From CAVQEK01 sp964596645 (lineage in GTDB: Bacteria > Bacteroidota > Bacteroidia > Cytophagales > Cyclobacteriaceae), in the NCBI GenBank assembly GCA_964596645.1, contig CAZQVB010000001.1, positions 172,491 through 236,490 of the forward strand: a DNA stretch of 64,000 nt. The letters run 5' to 3'. The first letter of the stretch is position 1, and every line of letters starts with the position of its first letter. This document shows, in pieces, positions 1-8,798 of the stretch. The notes below the pieces were generated by a model, which had not been told where the DNA came from, did not search any database, and saw only the letters and a program-made list of their open reading frames with translations. The translations under genes were made by a program, and so were the position numbers.

Positions 1-160
1 TGGTGGGCTCTATGGCGATGCTCATGGGCAGGCCGGCTGTATGGGGCTTTCCGGTAAGCCGCGCAAAATAGTAGCTCGCCAGCAGGCGCAACACATTGCC
101 CACCTTGGCCATAGTAAGCTTGGATGCAAAGTTGATCCCGTCTGTCCATTGGTCTTTCAT
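1..160 (-). CDS. Radical SAM/SPASM-type protein, N-terminus only
   Basis: Reading the minus strand from an ATG at 160 gives 53 codons that run off the window edge without a stop. The peptide starts MKDQWTDGINFASKL, continues through LLASYYFARLTGKPH and ends at LPMSIAIEPT. That last stretch matches the segment just before the CxxxCxxC iron-sulfur motif in radical SAM/SPASM proteins (typically SISIEPTxxCNLRCPEC). The cluster cysteines would lie just beyond the edge, so they cannot be checked. The function is therefore a family-level guess. The gene points out of the window, away from the repeat-rich region. Confidence 0.6.
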   Translation of the reverse strand, partial: MKDQWTDGINFASKLTMAKVGNVLRLLASYYFARLTGKPHTAGLPMSIAIEPT

Positions 161-266
161 AGGCCGCGCCTTCTATTCTGTCGCAAAGTAACAAAGTCGG
201 CTGGCGCCATTGCGCATTTTATTGCGATCCTTGCAATTTGCACCCATTTGTAGAATAGTGGATTGG

Positions 267-298
267 TAGACTCGTAGACTGGTAGACTCGTAGACTGG
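267..298 (+). repeat. Two tandem copies of a 16-bp repeat (TAGACTCGTAGACTGG)
   Basis: The 16-mer TAGACTCGTAGACTGG occurs twice in exact tandem (267-282 and 283-298). A degenerate copy lies at 587-608, followed by the same ATTGGTGGAA tail seen after the first array. Inverted versions (CTACGAGTCTAC) appear near 735-757 and 8740-8760. The family thus recurs in both orientations within intergenic DNA around the first four genes. Confidence 0.75.
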
Positions 299-344
299 TG
301 ATTGGTGGAATGGATAGCTGAAAGCTGAAAGCTAAAAGTCTAGG

Positions 345-370
345 TCATCCTGAACTTGTTTCAGGATCTG
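345..370 (+). repeat. Interspersed palindromic repeat, copy 1
   Basis: The sequence contains TCCTGAACTTGTTTCAGGA, an imperfect hairpin (TCCTGAA/TTCAGGA arms). An identical copy lies at 641-666 and an inverted variant at 681-706. This is a widespread short palindromic element type in intergenic regions of many bacteria, seen here as a local cluster. Confidence 0.8.
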
Positions 371-490
371 TCTAAAGAGTAAACAGATGATGAAACCCTA
401 AAATGAATTCTATTGGATGCCCGTTCAACATGACCTGTTGAGAAAGGGCGGATGGAAGGAAATTCATCAGCCTGACAAGCCTCCCGCTCC

Positions 491-518
491 GTCATTGTGA
501 GCGAAGCGAAGCAATCTG
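491..518 (+). repeat. Interspersed repeat of the GTCATTGTGAGCGAAGCGAAG type
   Basis: This short element (core TGTGAGCGAAGCGAAGCAAT) is of a kind often found near the TCATCCTGAAC repeats in Bacteroidota intergenic regions. Only one copy is seen here. It sits between two copies of the TCCTGAACTTG palindrome. Confidence 0.5.
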
Positions 519-640
519 CTGGCTATTGGCGCCACTACGGTAGCACCAACGGTGATAGCCTTTGCGCCACATGCCATGGAATGAGAGACTCGTAGACTGG
601 TAGACTGGGAATTGGTGGAACTAAAAGCCATTAGTCTAAC

Positions 641-706
641 TCATCCTGAACTTGTTTCAGGATCTGCCCAATAGCCAACAGATGCTGAAACAAGTTCAGC
701 ATGACC
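641..706. repeat. Interspersed palindromic repeat, copies 2 and 3 in opposite orientation
   Basis: Bases 641-666 repeat the 345-370 element exactly. Bases 681-706 carry an inverted variant (GCTGAAACAAGTTCAGC core). The two face each other with 14 bases between them, so the unit could fold into a larger hairpin. Confidence 0.75.
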
Positions 707-1132
707 CGCTAAACCCTTTCCCATACTATTCTACTAATCTACGAGTCTACCAATACAACCTATATTCAGTCTTGTCCGGAAAACCTTCGAAACACCTTTG
801 GCCGTTTAGCCTGGCCTTGTGCGGGTGTTTCGTCAGATACGGAGTGACATGACGCGGCCCCACGGCCCGTGGAGTGAAATGCGGCAAACCGGCGCTGTGG
901 CGCGTTAAAGACTTGTGGAAGCATGGGTTAACGAAAGCGATAGCAGTGATTTGGAGATCAAAATGCTTCGAAAAATGCAGACAATCTGTGGCTGTTACGG
1001 ATGTGTGGCTAAAGATTTCACATTAGAAATATCGCTGAGCGTATTTGTAAAAAACCCGGAACTAAAACCGGCGCTCTGCTCGTTCTCAAAACTTTATAAT
1101 TTAGCGGAATAATCCATCACCAAAATCTTTGC

Positions 1133-3019
1133 ATGAAACGAACAACATCTTTCTTTATCGGCTTACTAATGCTCACTGCCTGCGCAGAGCAACCGGATAA
1201 AAAAACTGAAGGGAATACTATGAACGACTACAATGATGCTCACTCATATGCCCGGCCTGCCCAGGCAAGGGTAGCCCACATCGACCTGAACCTGGAGGTG
1301 GATTTCGACCGTCAGGTGATCGAAGGCCTGGCTACCTTGATCATCGAGGCGCAGTCCGGGGCAGACTCCATAGTGCTGGACACCAAAGCCCTGCACATTC
1401 GACGCATATACAACTCCGAAGGTCAGGATCTCCCATACGAGCTCAAGCCCGCACGGGAGCATTTCGGCAGCGCGCTGACGGTATCACTACCCGAAGGCGA
1501 GCCGCGCATACACATTGCCTATACCACAGATCCCGATGCAGAGGCGCTGCAATGGCTTTCGCCGGTGCAGACGGCGGGCAAAGAGCAACCCTTTCTTTTC
1601 ACCCAATCGCAAGCCATACTGGCGCGCTCCTGGATACCCCTGCAAGATTCGCCGGGCATACGCTTTACCTACACCGCGGAGGTACAGGTGCCGCAGGGCC
1701 TGCTGGCCGTGATGAGTGCGGAGAACCCGCAGGAGAAAAATGCTTCCGGTAAATATTTTTTTGAAATGAAGCAGCCCATACCCGCCTATCTGATGGCACT
1801 GGCCGTAGGTGATTTTGTTTTTGCGCCTATTGGCGAGCGTACCGGGGTATATGCCGAGCCGGACATACTGGAGGCGGTGAAGTACGAATTTGCCGAAATG
1901 GACGAGATGCTGGCCATTGCCGAGTCGCTCTATGGCGCGTACAAATGGGAACGGTACGACCTGATCGTGCTGCCACCAAGCTTTCCCTTCGGCGGCATGG
2001 AAAACCCGCGCATCACGTTCGTAACGCCAACTGTGGTGGCCGGCGACCGCTCGCTCACATCGCTGGTGGCACATGAGCTGGCCCACAGCTGGTCGGGCAA
2101 TCTGGTGACCAACGCCACCTGGAACGACTTCTGGCTCAATGAAGGCTTTACCGTGTACTTTGAATACAGGATAATGGAAAAGCTGCACGGCACAGACTAC
2201 AGCGAAATGCTGGCGGCGCTGAGTATGCAAGACCTGAGAAAGGAAATAGACAACTTTATGGAGGAAGAGCGCGCGGCGGACACGCGCCTGAAGCTGGACA
2301 TGAGCGGTCGCAATCCCGATGATGGTGTTTCTTCCATCGCCTACGACAAAGGCTACTTTTTTCTGCGCTACCTCGAGCAATATGTGGGCCGCGAGCGCTT
2401 CGATGCTTTTCTCAATACGTACTTTCAGGAACATGCTTTTCAGGCCAATACCACCGACCAGTTCATGCAATACCTGAAGAAGAATTTATTTGAAAAAAAC
2501 AACATAGAGCCTCCGGCCGATCTCGAGGAGTGGGTGTTTGGCGAAGGCCTGCCGGCTACCGTGCCCAACGTACAATCGCACAAGTTTGATGCCGTGAACG
2601 AGACGCTGGAAGCTTATAAGCAGGGTGCTCCGCCAGAAAATCTGCATACCGGCGGGTGGTCTACCCACGAATGGCTACATTTTTTGCGCAATCTGCCTCA
2701 GCCGCTCACCCCCGCCCAGATGGAGGCACTCGATGCTGCCATGCACCTTACCCAGAGCGGCAATGCAGAAATACAAATGGCCTGGTACCTGCAAGCAGTG
2801 CGGCATGGCTACTCAGCTGCCTACCCGGCTATGGAAAAATTCCTGATCAACACCGGCAGGCGCAAGTTTTTGGAGCCCCTGTACAAAGCCCTGATAAAAA
2901 CAGAAAAAGGCCGCGAAATGGCAAGAGACATCTATGAGCAAGCGCGGCCCAACTACCATTTTGTAGCGGTAAACACCATCGACAAACTGCTCGATTGGCA
3001 GGATCAAACAAACGGCTGA
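1133..3019 (+). CDS. M1 family metallopeptidase, leukotriene A4 hydrolase-like, lipoprotein
   Basis: This is a zinc aminopeptidase that removes N-terminal residues from peptides. The N-terminus (MKRTTSFFIGLLMLTAC) is a lipoprotein signal with Cys at the cleavage site, so the enzyme probably sits on the cell envelope. Substrate-binding GGMENP lies at residues 287-292. The zinc motif HELAH is at 314-318, with the third ligand Glu at 337 in LNEGF, the exact M1 spacing (HEXXH-18-E). The GGMEN context and the roughly 600-residue length fit the LTA4-hydrolase branch, including the helical C-terminal domain. The start is chosen because it gives the lipoprotein signal. The 3' end overlaps the convergent gene by 16 bases. 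Confidence 0.93.
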   Translation: MKRTTSFFIGLLMLTACAEQPDKKTEGNTMNDYNDAHSYARPAQARVAHIDLNLEVDFDRQVIEGLATLIIEAQSGADSIVLDTKALHIRRIYNSEGQDLPYELKPAREHFGSALTVSLPEGEPRIHIAYTTDPDAEALQWLSPVQTAGKEQPFLFTQSQAILARSWIPLQDSPGIRFTYTAEVQVPQGLLAVMSAENPQEKNASGKYFFEMKQPIPAYLMALAVGDFVFAPIGERTGVYAEPDILEAVKYEFAEMDEMLAIAESLYGAYKWERYDLIVLPPSFPFGGMENPRITFVTPTVVAGDRSLTSLVAHELAHSWSGNLVTNATWNDFWLNEGFTVYFEYRIMEKLHGTDYSEMLAALSMQDLRKEIDNFMEEERAADTRLKLDMSGRNPDDGVSSIAYDKGYFFLRYLEQYVGRERFDAFLNTYFQEHAFQANTTDQFMQYLKKNLFEKNNIEPPADLEEWVFGEGLPATVPNVQSHKFDAVNETLEAYKQGAPPENLHTGGWSTHEWLHFLRNLPQPLTPAQMEALDAAMHLTQSGNAEIQMAWYLQAVRHGYSAAYPAMEKFLINTGRRKFLEPLYKALIKTEKGREMARDIYEQARPNYHFVAVNTIDKLLDWQDQTNG

Positions 3020-4119
3020 CCGTGTGTTTTGCTGATCACCTGGCGCGCCAGGCCGGGCCAGTAGCGCATGAGTGCTACCGGCAGTTGGGCCAGCCGGTGA
3101 AAGGTAGCCTGGGCCGTACGACCCACCTGCAGCCTTAGGGCAAACGCATGCCGCCAGCGCTGGCGATACTGCGCCTCCATAGCAGCCCTGTTGCGTTGCC
3201 CGTGTTGGTAATAAGCGGCCACTACATCGGCAGCTATTTTGCCTGCATGTATGGCCATGGCCATGCCATTGCCACAGAGCGGCGTGATGAGCCCTGCCGC
3301 ATCTCCGGCCATCAAGATGTGGTCGGTGATGGGCTCCTTAGGTAAGAAAGATACCTCGCTGATGGCTGCAGGTTTATCAAATGCAAATGTTGCCTCTTGA
3401 AAAATATCGCGCAGCCAGGGGTTTTTAAATAGTTTTTGCCGCTCCATTTCTTGTATGGAGCCGTAGTGCTGCAGCTGCTTTCTGGAGCCCAGATAGCAAA
3501 GGTTGTACAGGTCGTTTTCCACCCGGCTGATGCCGCAATAGCCACCGTCGAAGTTGTGCAGTGCCACTGTGTCGGCCTCAAAACTACCCCTGATGTGGTA
3601 TTTCACGCCGATGTAGTCGGAAGACTTTTTAATAAAATGGCGCTTTAACTGATGGTCCAGCCTGCTGCGCTTGCCATAAGCACCGATCACCACCGGCGCT
3701 TGGTCCACATGGCCATCGGAGCGCTGTACAAAAAACCGGTCGTCTTTATAAGTGATTTCCGTCACCTTGCAGCCCAGCGCCAATATAGCGCCGGCCTCCT
3801 GTGCTTTGCCGGCCAGGTGCTCGTCCAATACGTAGCGGCTGATGCCAAAGCCACCCATTTGCAGTGGGGCTCTGGCCGATTGGCCAGAGGTGGTCGTAAG
3901 CAAAAACTGATTGATCTGCGGCAGCTCCAAATGCTCAGGATATAGGCCATGATGCTGCAAAAAAGGCAATACTTCATTGGAAACATATTCGCCGCATACA
4001 CGGTGAAAGGGGTACTGCTTTGCCTCTATCAGCAGCACGGCATACTTCTGGCGAGCCAACAGAATGGCGCTGGTGAGGCCGGCGAGGCCTCCGCCCACTA
4101 CAATGGCATCCCAGCGCAT
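3004..4119 (-). CDS. FAD-dependent oxidoreductase, geranylgeranyl reductase type
   Basis: This is a 371-residue flavoprotein. The N-terminus holds the dinucleotide-binding motif VVGGGLAGLTSAILLA, ending in the acidic residue of LLIEA, followed by the HRVCGEYVS segment typical of the geranylgeranyl reductase/PHBH group. A second FAD motif, LMAGDAAGLITPLCGNGM, lies in the C-terminal half. Relatives reduce isoprenoid double bonds or hydroxylate aromatic or polyketide substrates; the substrate cannot be told here. It is convergent with the M1 peptidase, with overlapping 3' ends, and is not in an obvious biosynthetic operon. Confidence 0.85.
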   Translation of the reverse strand: MRWDAIVVGGGLAGLTSAILLARQKYAVLLIEAKQYPFHRVCGEYVSNEVLPFLQHHGLYPEHLELPQINQFLLTTTSGQSARAPLQMGGFGISRYVLDEHLAGKAQEAGAILALGCKVTEITYKDDRFFVQRSDGHVDQAPVVIGAYGKRSRLDHQLKRHFIKKSSDYIGVKYHIRGSFEADTVALHNFDGGYCGISRVENDLYNLCYLGSRKQLQHYGSIQEMERQKLFKNPWLRDIFQEATFAFDKPAAISEVSFLPKEPITDHILMAGDAAGLITPLCGNGMAMAIHAGKIAADVVAAYYQHGQRNRAAMEAQYRQRWRHAFALRLQVGRTAQATFHRLAQLPVALMRYWPGLARQVISKTHGQPFV

Positions 4120-4262
4120 GGTGCGGAGTATATAAAGTGTAGAGAAGAATTATGGGCGCATGGCCGGTGGTCGATCATGTGGGAAATTTAATTTTATGTG
4201 AGTAGAATAAAAACTTTAAGCACAGCACCAACCTGTATTTATACTATTCGGTTTAATACACC

Positions 4263-6558
4263 ATGCGCTTACTTTTTTTTCTGTTAGTCTGTTCTCTTTT
4301 TTCATCTCAGTATGCACTTAGCCAGAAGGTAGCGCTTGTGCTCAGTGGCGGTGGCGCCAAAGGCCTTTCGCATATTGGCGTGCTTAAAGTACTGGAAGAG
4401 AATGACATACCCATCGATTATATTGTCGGCACCTCCATGGGCGCCATCGTGGGCGGCTTTTATGCTGCGGGCTATTCGCCAGAAGAGATAGAAACCATAG
4501 CCACCTCCGAAGATTTTCAGACCTGGGTGAACGGCACTTTGTCGGAAGAACTTGATTTTTATTTTAACGCACGCGATCAAAACGCCTCCATCCTCAACCT
4601 GGAAGTGCAGCTCGACACCACGCTATCCACCATCATCAGCAGCAACATTGCCAGTGATATTGCCCTCAACTTTATGCTGGCCGAACTGCTGGCACCGGCC
4701 TCCGAGGCAGCCGGTTATGACTTCGACAGCCTTATGGTGCCTTTCCGTGCCATGGCTTCAGAAATACTGACCCAGCGCGAGGTAGTGCTCGAAAAAGGTC
4801 GGCTAAGTGAGGCCATAAGGGCTTCCATGTCGGTGCCGCTCGTCTATCGCCCGCTCAAAGTAGACGGACAATATCTGTTTGACGGCGGACTTTATAACAA
4901 CTTTCCTGTAGATGTGGCCAAAGCAGAATTTGACCCCGACGTGATCATAGGGGTGAATGTGGCCTCTAAAGTGTATGCGGAATATCCGTACGACAAAGAT
5001 GATGACCTGATTTCTAAGTCGCTGCTGCTGATGATACTCGACAAGGCCGATCCGGGTCTGCTCAGCGAGAATGATGTATTCATTGAACCTCATCTGGAAG
5101 ATTTTTCGGGCCTGGAATTTGGCAAGGTGCGCAGCCTCATCGACAGCGGATATGCCTCTGCCATGGAGAAAAAGGAAGAGCTGCTGCAAAAGATCAACAG
5201 GGCAAAGTCAGCCGCAGAGGTGGACAGGCAGCGCAAGCTTTTCAATGAACAGAAAAAAGATTTGGAATTCGCCGAAGTGCGGCTCACTGACTTTGGTCCG
5301 TCAGAAAGAAACTACGTGCAGCGCTTCTTTCGCGAAGAGGAAGAAAACATCATGCAGCTTGATGAAGTAAAGGCAAGCTATTTCAGGATGGTTTCTGACG
5401 ACTACTTCAAAAATGCCGTGCCACATATATACTATTCCGACAGCCTGAACGGCTATATTTTTCAATTGCAAAACCAGTCGCACAACTTTCTGGAGGTGAA
5501 CCTCGGCGGCAATCTCTCAACACGCAGCATCAGCGAACTATACCTCGGGCTGGGCTATAAAGCATTTGCCGGCATCTTGTTCGACAATTACGTAAGCTTT
5601 TATTCCGGCAGGTTTTATCAATCGCTGGCGGCCAGTTCGCGCATACAAGTGCCCGGCAAAAAGCTCTTTTATATACAGCCGGAGTTCACCCTGAACAAAT
5701 GGGATTTTCTCAATGCGCAGGATTTTCTTTTCTCTGATCAGGAACCCAAAGTACTGGAGCAGGTAGATCGCATGCTGGGCATCAAGATCGGTATACCCAT
5801 CGGCAACCGCTTTAAGCTTGACATAGAAAACAGCTTCATCGACATGGACAACGATTTTTCCAGTACCCCCGATCTGTCGCTGCTCGACACGCTGGACCGC
5901 ATGAGTTATAGCGGAGGCAAACACGGCTTCGTTCTTTCTTCCAATCATCTGAACCGCAAACAATTTGCATCACAAGGTCACGCCTTCAAAGTGCAAGGTC
6001 ATTTTTTCAGCGGTTATGAAGACTTTAAGCCCGGTAATGTATCGGCTGATGCTGCCAAAGATAAGGAGCAGCGACAGTGGCTGGTTGGTCGGCTGCATTT
6101 TGAGAAATACCACCGCCTGGGTCGCCGGTACCGGTTGGGGTGGCAGGTAGATGCCGTGGCCTCCAACCAGCCGTTTTTCAACAATTATATGGCCAGCCTG
6201 ATCATGGCGCCGGGATATTACCCACTCATCGATAGCCGTACTTTATTTCTCGACGATTTCCGGGCACATCAATTTGTGGCTGCCGGACTTAAAAATATTG
6301 TTGTGTTCAACAACCGCTTTGAATTGCGGGTAGAGGGCTATGGCCTGATGCCGGTGCGGGCTTTCGAGCAGGNNNNNNNNNNCGGTGTATGCACGGCCCT
6401 TTTCCCAACAGCACTTTGCCGGTATGGTGTCGGCCATTTACCACTCGCCGGTAGGGCCCATCAGTGCCAACCTAAACTACTACGACAGCCAGAAAGAGAA
6501 ATTCGGCTTTTTCCTCAGTCTGGGTTATCTCATTTTCAATGAGCGGGCCGTCGAATAG
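4263..6558 (+). CDS. Patatin-like phospholipase with C-terminal outer-membrane barrel, interrupted by an assembly gap
   Basis: After a signal peptide (MRLLFFLLVCSLFSSQYALS) comes a patatin lipase domain: GGGAKG oxyanion loop, nucleophile Ser58 in GTSMG, and Asp207 in DGG, the catalytic dyad. A POTRA-like linker and a long beta-rich region of Omp85/surface-antigen type follow. This is the layout of PlpD/FplA type Vd secreted lipases. Ten Ns at 6373-6382 break the frame. Downstream, the frame that continues the family reads VYARPFSQQHFAGMVSAIYH and ends GYLIFNERAVE with a stop at 6556-6558, so the uncorrected frame gives a nonsense tail. The final beta strand with an aromatic residue is typical of a barrel end. 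Confidence 0.88.
6373..6382. other. Assembly gap (10 N) inside the patatin gene
   Basis: Ten Ns. The sequence on either side belongs to the same protein but in different frames (upstream frame 4263, downstream codon phase of GAG at 6541), so the true gap is not 10 bases modulo 3. Confidence 0.98.
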
Positions 6559-6602
6559 GGCGAATACTATGTGAATTTATCGCTACAGAAATGCTATGCC
6601 TA

Positions 6603-8246
6603 CTACCTGCTGGTGGTGTATTTCGGCTTAAAAAACACAATGCGAAACGCCTCGAACACCAGCACCACCGCCAAAACCAGCAACACCGCCGAGATGATAC
6701 CAATGGTGGTGAAGCCGAACTGGTAGATCATCTGCCCCAGAGCCCAGAGGGTCATGGTGAGCATAAAGACCATCGGAAGGGCTACAAACCAGGTTGGCTT
6801 GCCCAGCTTCTTTAGCCATACAAACACCACGAGCAAGGCCAGACCGGCCAGCAGTTGGTTGGTGGAGCCGAAAACAGGCCATACTGCCTTCCAGGCAGCT
6901 ATCGGCATACCGCTGCCGTCGTATAGTGTGATGAACGAAAAGATGAGAGGCAGCGCAAGTGTGAGCACAGTGGAGAGGTACCGCACATTTTTGCCCTTCA
7001 TGTCGAAAAGCTCCTCGAGTATATACCGGGCAAGCCGGGTAGAGGTATCGAGTGTGGTGAGCAAAAAGGTAGAAACTGCCAATATGCCAAATGAATTGCC
7101 GATGGCGAAGGGTATGCCAAAAGTAGCCATGAAATTGCCCAGCCCATTACCAAACACCTCCAGGGGTGCGCGGCTCACCAGTGTGTCGCCTTGCACCAAT
7201 ATGGCCACCGTAAAGAGTGCTATCACTGCTACCAGCCCTTCTATGAGCATGGCGCCATAGCCGATACGCCGGGCGTCCGATTCTTTGTCGAGCTGCTTGG
7301 AGGTGGTGCCCGACGCCACTATGGAGTGAAATCCGGAGCAGGCCCCGCAGGCTATGGTGATGAAAAGGATGGGAAAAAGTGTGCCTTTGTCGATATCTGC
7401 CCAGGTGGTGAATGCCGGGTACTGCGCGTCGAAGCCGCCGATCATAATGCCGACAAAAGCGCCAAGTATGGCGGCGTAGAGCAGAAAGGAGGACAGATAA
7501 TCGCGCGGCTGCAGTAGCACCCACACCGGCGAAATGGCCGCTGCAAATGCATACATGATCAGGAGTATATTCCAGGTGCGACCGGGATTTTGTGCCATAA
7601 AGGCCGGCATTACGCTGCCATCGAGCGGCGCTATATGCCCCAGCCATACACAGAGAAACAGCAATGGCACAAATATGACCGATGTTTTCACAAGGGAAGC
7701 ATTGAGCCGTGTGAGAATGAGGCCCAGCAAAATGGCCAGTCCGATAAACATGGTGGAAGAAGAGGCCACTTCGGGGTTGGAAACAAAGGTGGTAGAGGTG
7801 AGGTCTACAAACACAATGAGTATGTAGACCATGGTGAGCCAGATGAAAATCAGAAATAGCTTGTACGACAGCGGCGTCATATATTCGCGCGCTATCTCTG
7901 CCACCGAACGGGCTTTGTGCCTTATGGAAGCCACCAGTGAAGAAAAATCATGCACACCGCCAATAAATATGGAGCCGATGACGATCCACAACAAAGCTGG
8001 CACCCACCCAAAAGCCGCCGCCGCGATGATGGGCCCCACTATGGGGCCGGCACCTGCGATAGAAGAAAAATGATGCCCGAGTAGTACCGCCGTTTTCGTC
8101 GGCACCTTGTCTACCCCATCGTAGTCGGTATGGCTGGGGGTAGGGCGTTTGTCGTCGATGTCGAATGTGGTGGTAAGAAAACGGCCATAATATTTGTAGG
8201 CCAACAGGAACAGAACAATCGCCAGGGCGAACACCAATGCCAACAT
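6603..8246 (-). CDS. cstA: Carbon starvation protein CstA family transporter
   Basis: A 547-residue polytopic inner-membrane protein. It has the CstA N-terminal signature: YYGRFL, then VPTKTAVLLGHHFSSIAGAG, then GPIIAAAAFGW and the GGVHDFSSL motif. The family imports pyruvate and/or peptides during carbon limitation. It is shorter than the roughly 700-residue E. coli CstA, as many short bacterial members are. The strongly hydrophobic segments run throughout. It is convergent with the patatin gene and has no transporter partner or regulator beside it. Confidence 0.93.
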   Translation of the reverse strand: MLALVFALAIVLFLLAYKYYGRFLTTTFDIDDKRPTPSHTDYDGVDKVPTKTAVLLGHHFSSIAGAGPIVGPIIAAAAFGWVPALLWIVIGSIFIGGVHDFSSLVASIRHKARSVAEIAREYMTPLSYKLFLIFIWLTMVYILIVFVDLTSTTFVSNPEVASSSTMFIGLAILLGLILTRLNASLVKTSVIFVPLLFLCVWLGHIAPLDGSVMPAFMAQNPGRTWNILLIMYAFAAAISPVWVLLQPRDYLSSFLLYAAILGAFVGIMIGGFDAQYPAFTTWADIDKGTLFPILFITIACGACSGFHSIVASGTTSKQLDKESDARRIGYGAMLIEGLVAVIALFTVAILVQGDTLVSRAPLEVFGNGLGNFMATFGIPFAIGNSFGILAVSTFLLTTLDTSTRLARYILEELFDMKGKNVRYLSTVLTLALPLIFSFITLYDGSGMPIAAWKAVWPVFGSTNQLLAGLALLVVFVWLKKLGKPTWFVALPMVFMLTMTLWALGQMIYQFGFTTIGIISAVLLVLAVVLVFEAFRIVFFKPKYTTSR

Positions 8247-8465
8247 AACTCAGGGGGTAAAGGGCAATAATAATGAATATTGGAACAAGGCGCCACCTGC
8301 GGCGCACACACCCTGTAAAGGTATAAAACAGCTGCGTACGTGCCCATGGTACAGGTCAAAGATTCTCGTTTCTAGATGGACTGTGCGCCACAGTCCATGG
8401 ATCGATTGTAGGGCTATACGCCACAGTCCATGGAATTAGGGTATGACGGTGGGTCACAAATGTTA

Positions 8466-8555
8466 TTTTTTTACCACCAAGGGTACAACGAATTCACTAA
8501 GGACACGAATAATCTTAGTGAACCTGGTGCTGATTCTTTGTGTTCATTGTGGTAA
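8466..8555. repeat. About 90-bp imperfect palindromic repeat, copy A
   Basis: The left arm reads TTACCACCAAGGGTACAACG and continues to CACTAAG. The right arm begins CTTAGTGAACC and ends TTCATTGTGGTAAA. The two arms are imperfect reverse complements of one another. A second copy follows about 45 bases downstream. Such elements recur in intergenic DNA of Bacteroidota; no coding function is seen. Confidence 0.75.
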
Positions 8556-8598
8556 ATGTCTACGGCAATAGATTAGGACTGTGGCGACAATAGGCAAT

Positions 8599-8687
8599 TT
8601 TTTTAACCACGAAGGGCACAATGAATCCACTAAGTACACAAAATATCTTAGTGAACTTCGTGCTTATCTGTGTTCATTGTGGTAAAA
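8599..8687. repeat. About 90-bp imperfect palindromic repeat, copy B
   Basis: The left arm has AACCACGAAGGGCACAATGA and continues to CACTAAG. The right arm has CTTAGTGAACTTCGTGC and ends TTCATTGTGGTAAA. It shares the arm ends and the central CTTAGTGAAC block with copy A, while the middle has diverged. Confidence 0.75.
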
Positions 8688-8798
8688 CTTGCCCCTCCAG
8701 CCTGGCCCATACAGCTCTGAGTTTTCAGCTATTCATTCCACCAGTCTACGAGTCTACTAATCTACTATTCCAGCTTAGCCCTTTCAGCTTTGAGCCAC

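Larger units (their letters stand above)
161..1132. other. Gene-free stretch filled with interspersed repeats
   Basis: No convincing coding region is seen here. The first 600 bases carry several short repeat families, listed separately. The remainder up to the aminopeptidase start is plain intergenic sequence. The small open frames at 652-852 and 915-1112 have no recognisable domain, signal peptide or conserved context. Confidence 0.6.
8247..8798. other. Gene-free stretch with paired interspersed repeats
   Basis: No gene is seen in this 550-base interval between cstA and the TonB receptor (both on the minus strand). It contains two copies of a roughly 90-bp imperfect palindrome, and an inverted copy of the CTACGAGTCTAC repeat near 8740-8760. 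The open frame at 8621-8806 is made of repeat sequence. Confidence 0.6.

Noticed and set aside
41..253. 70-codon plus-strand open frame at the left edge
   Set aside because: It runs antisense to the better-supported radical SAM N-terminus and then into unique spacer; no recognisable protein.
915..1112. 65-codon open frame before the aminopeptidase
   Set aside because: Ends just before the next gene but has no signal, domain or conserved feature.
1487..2470. Long open frame on the minus strand opposite the M1 peptidase
   Set aside because: It lies entirely within a well-supported gene on the other strand and shows no domain; it is the shadow of GC-rich codon third positions.
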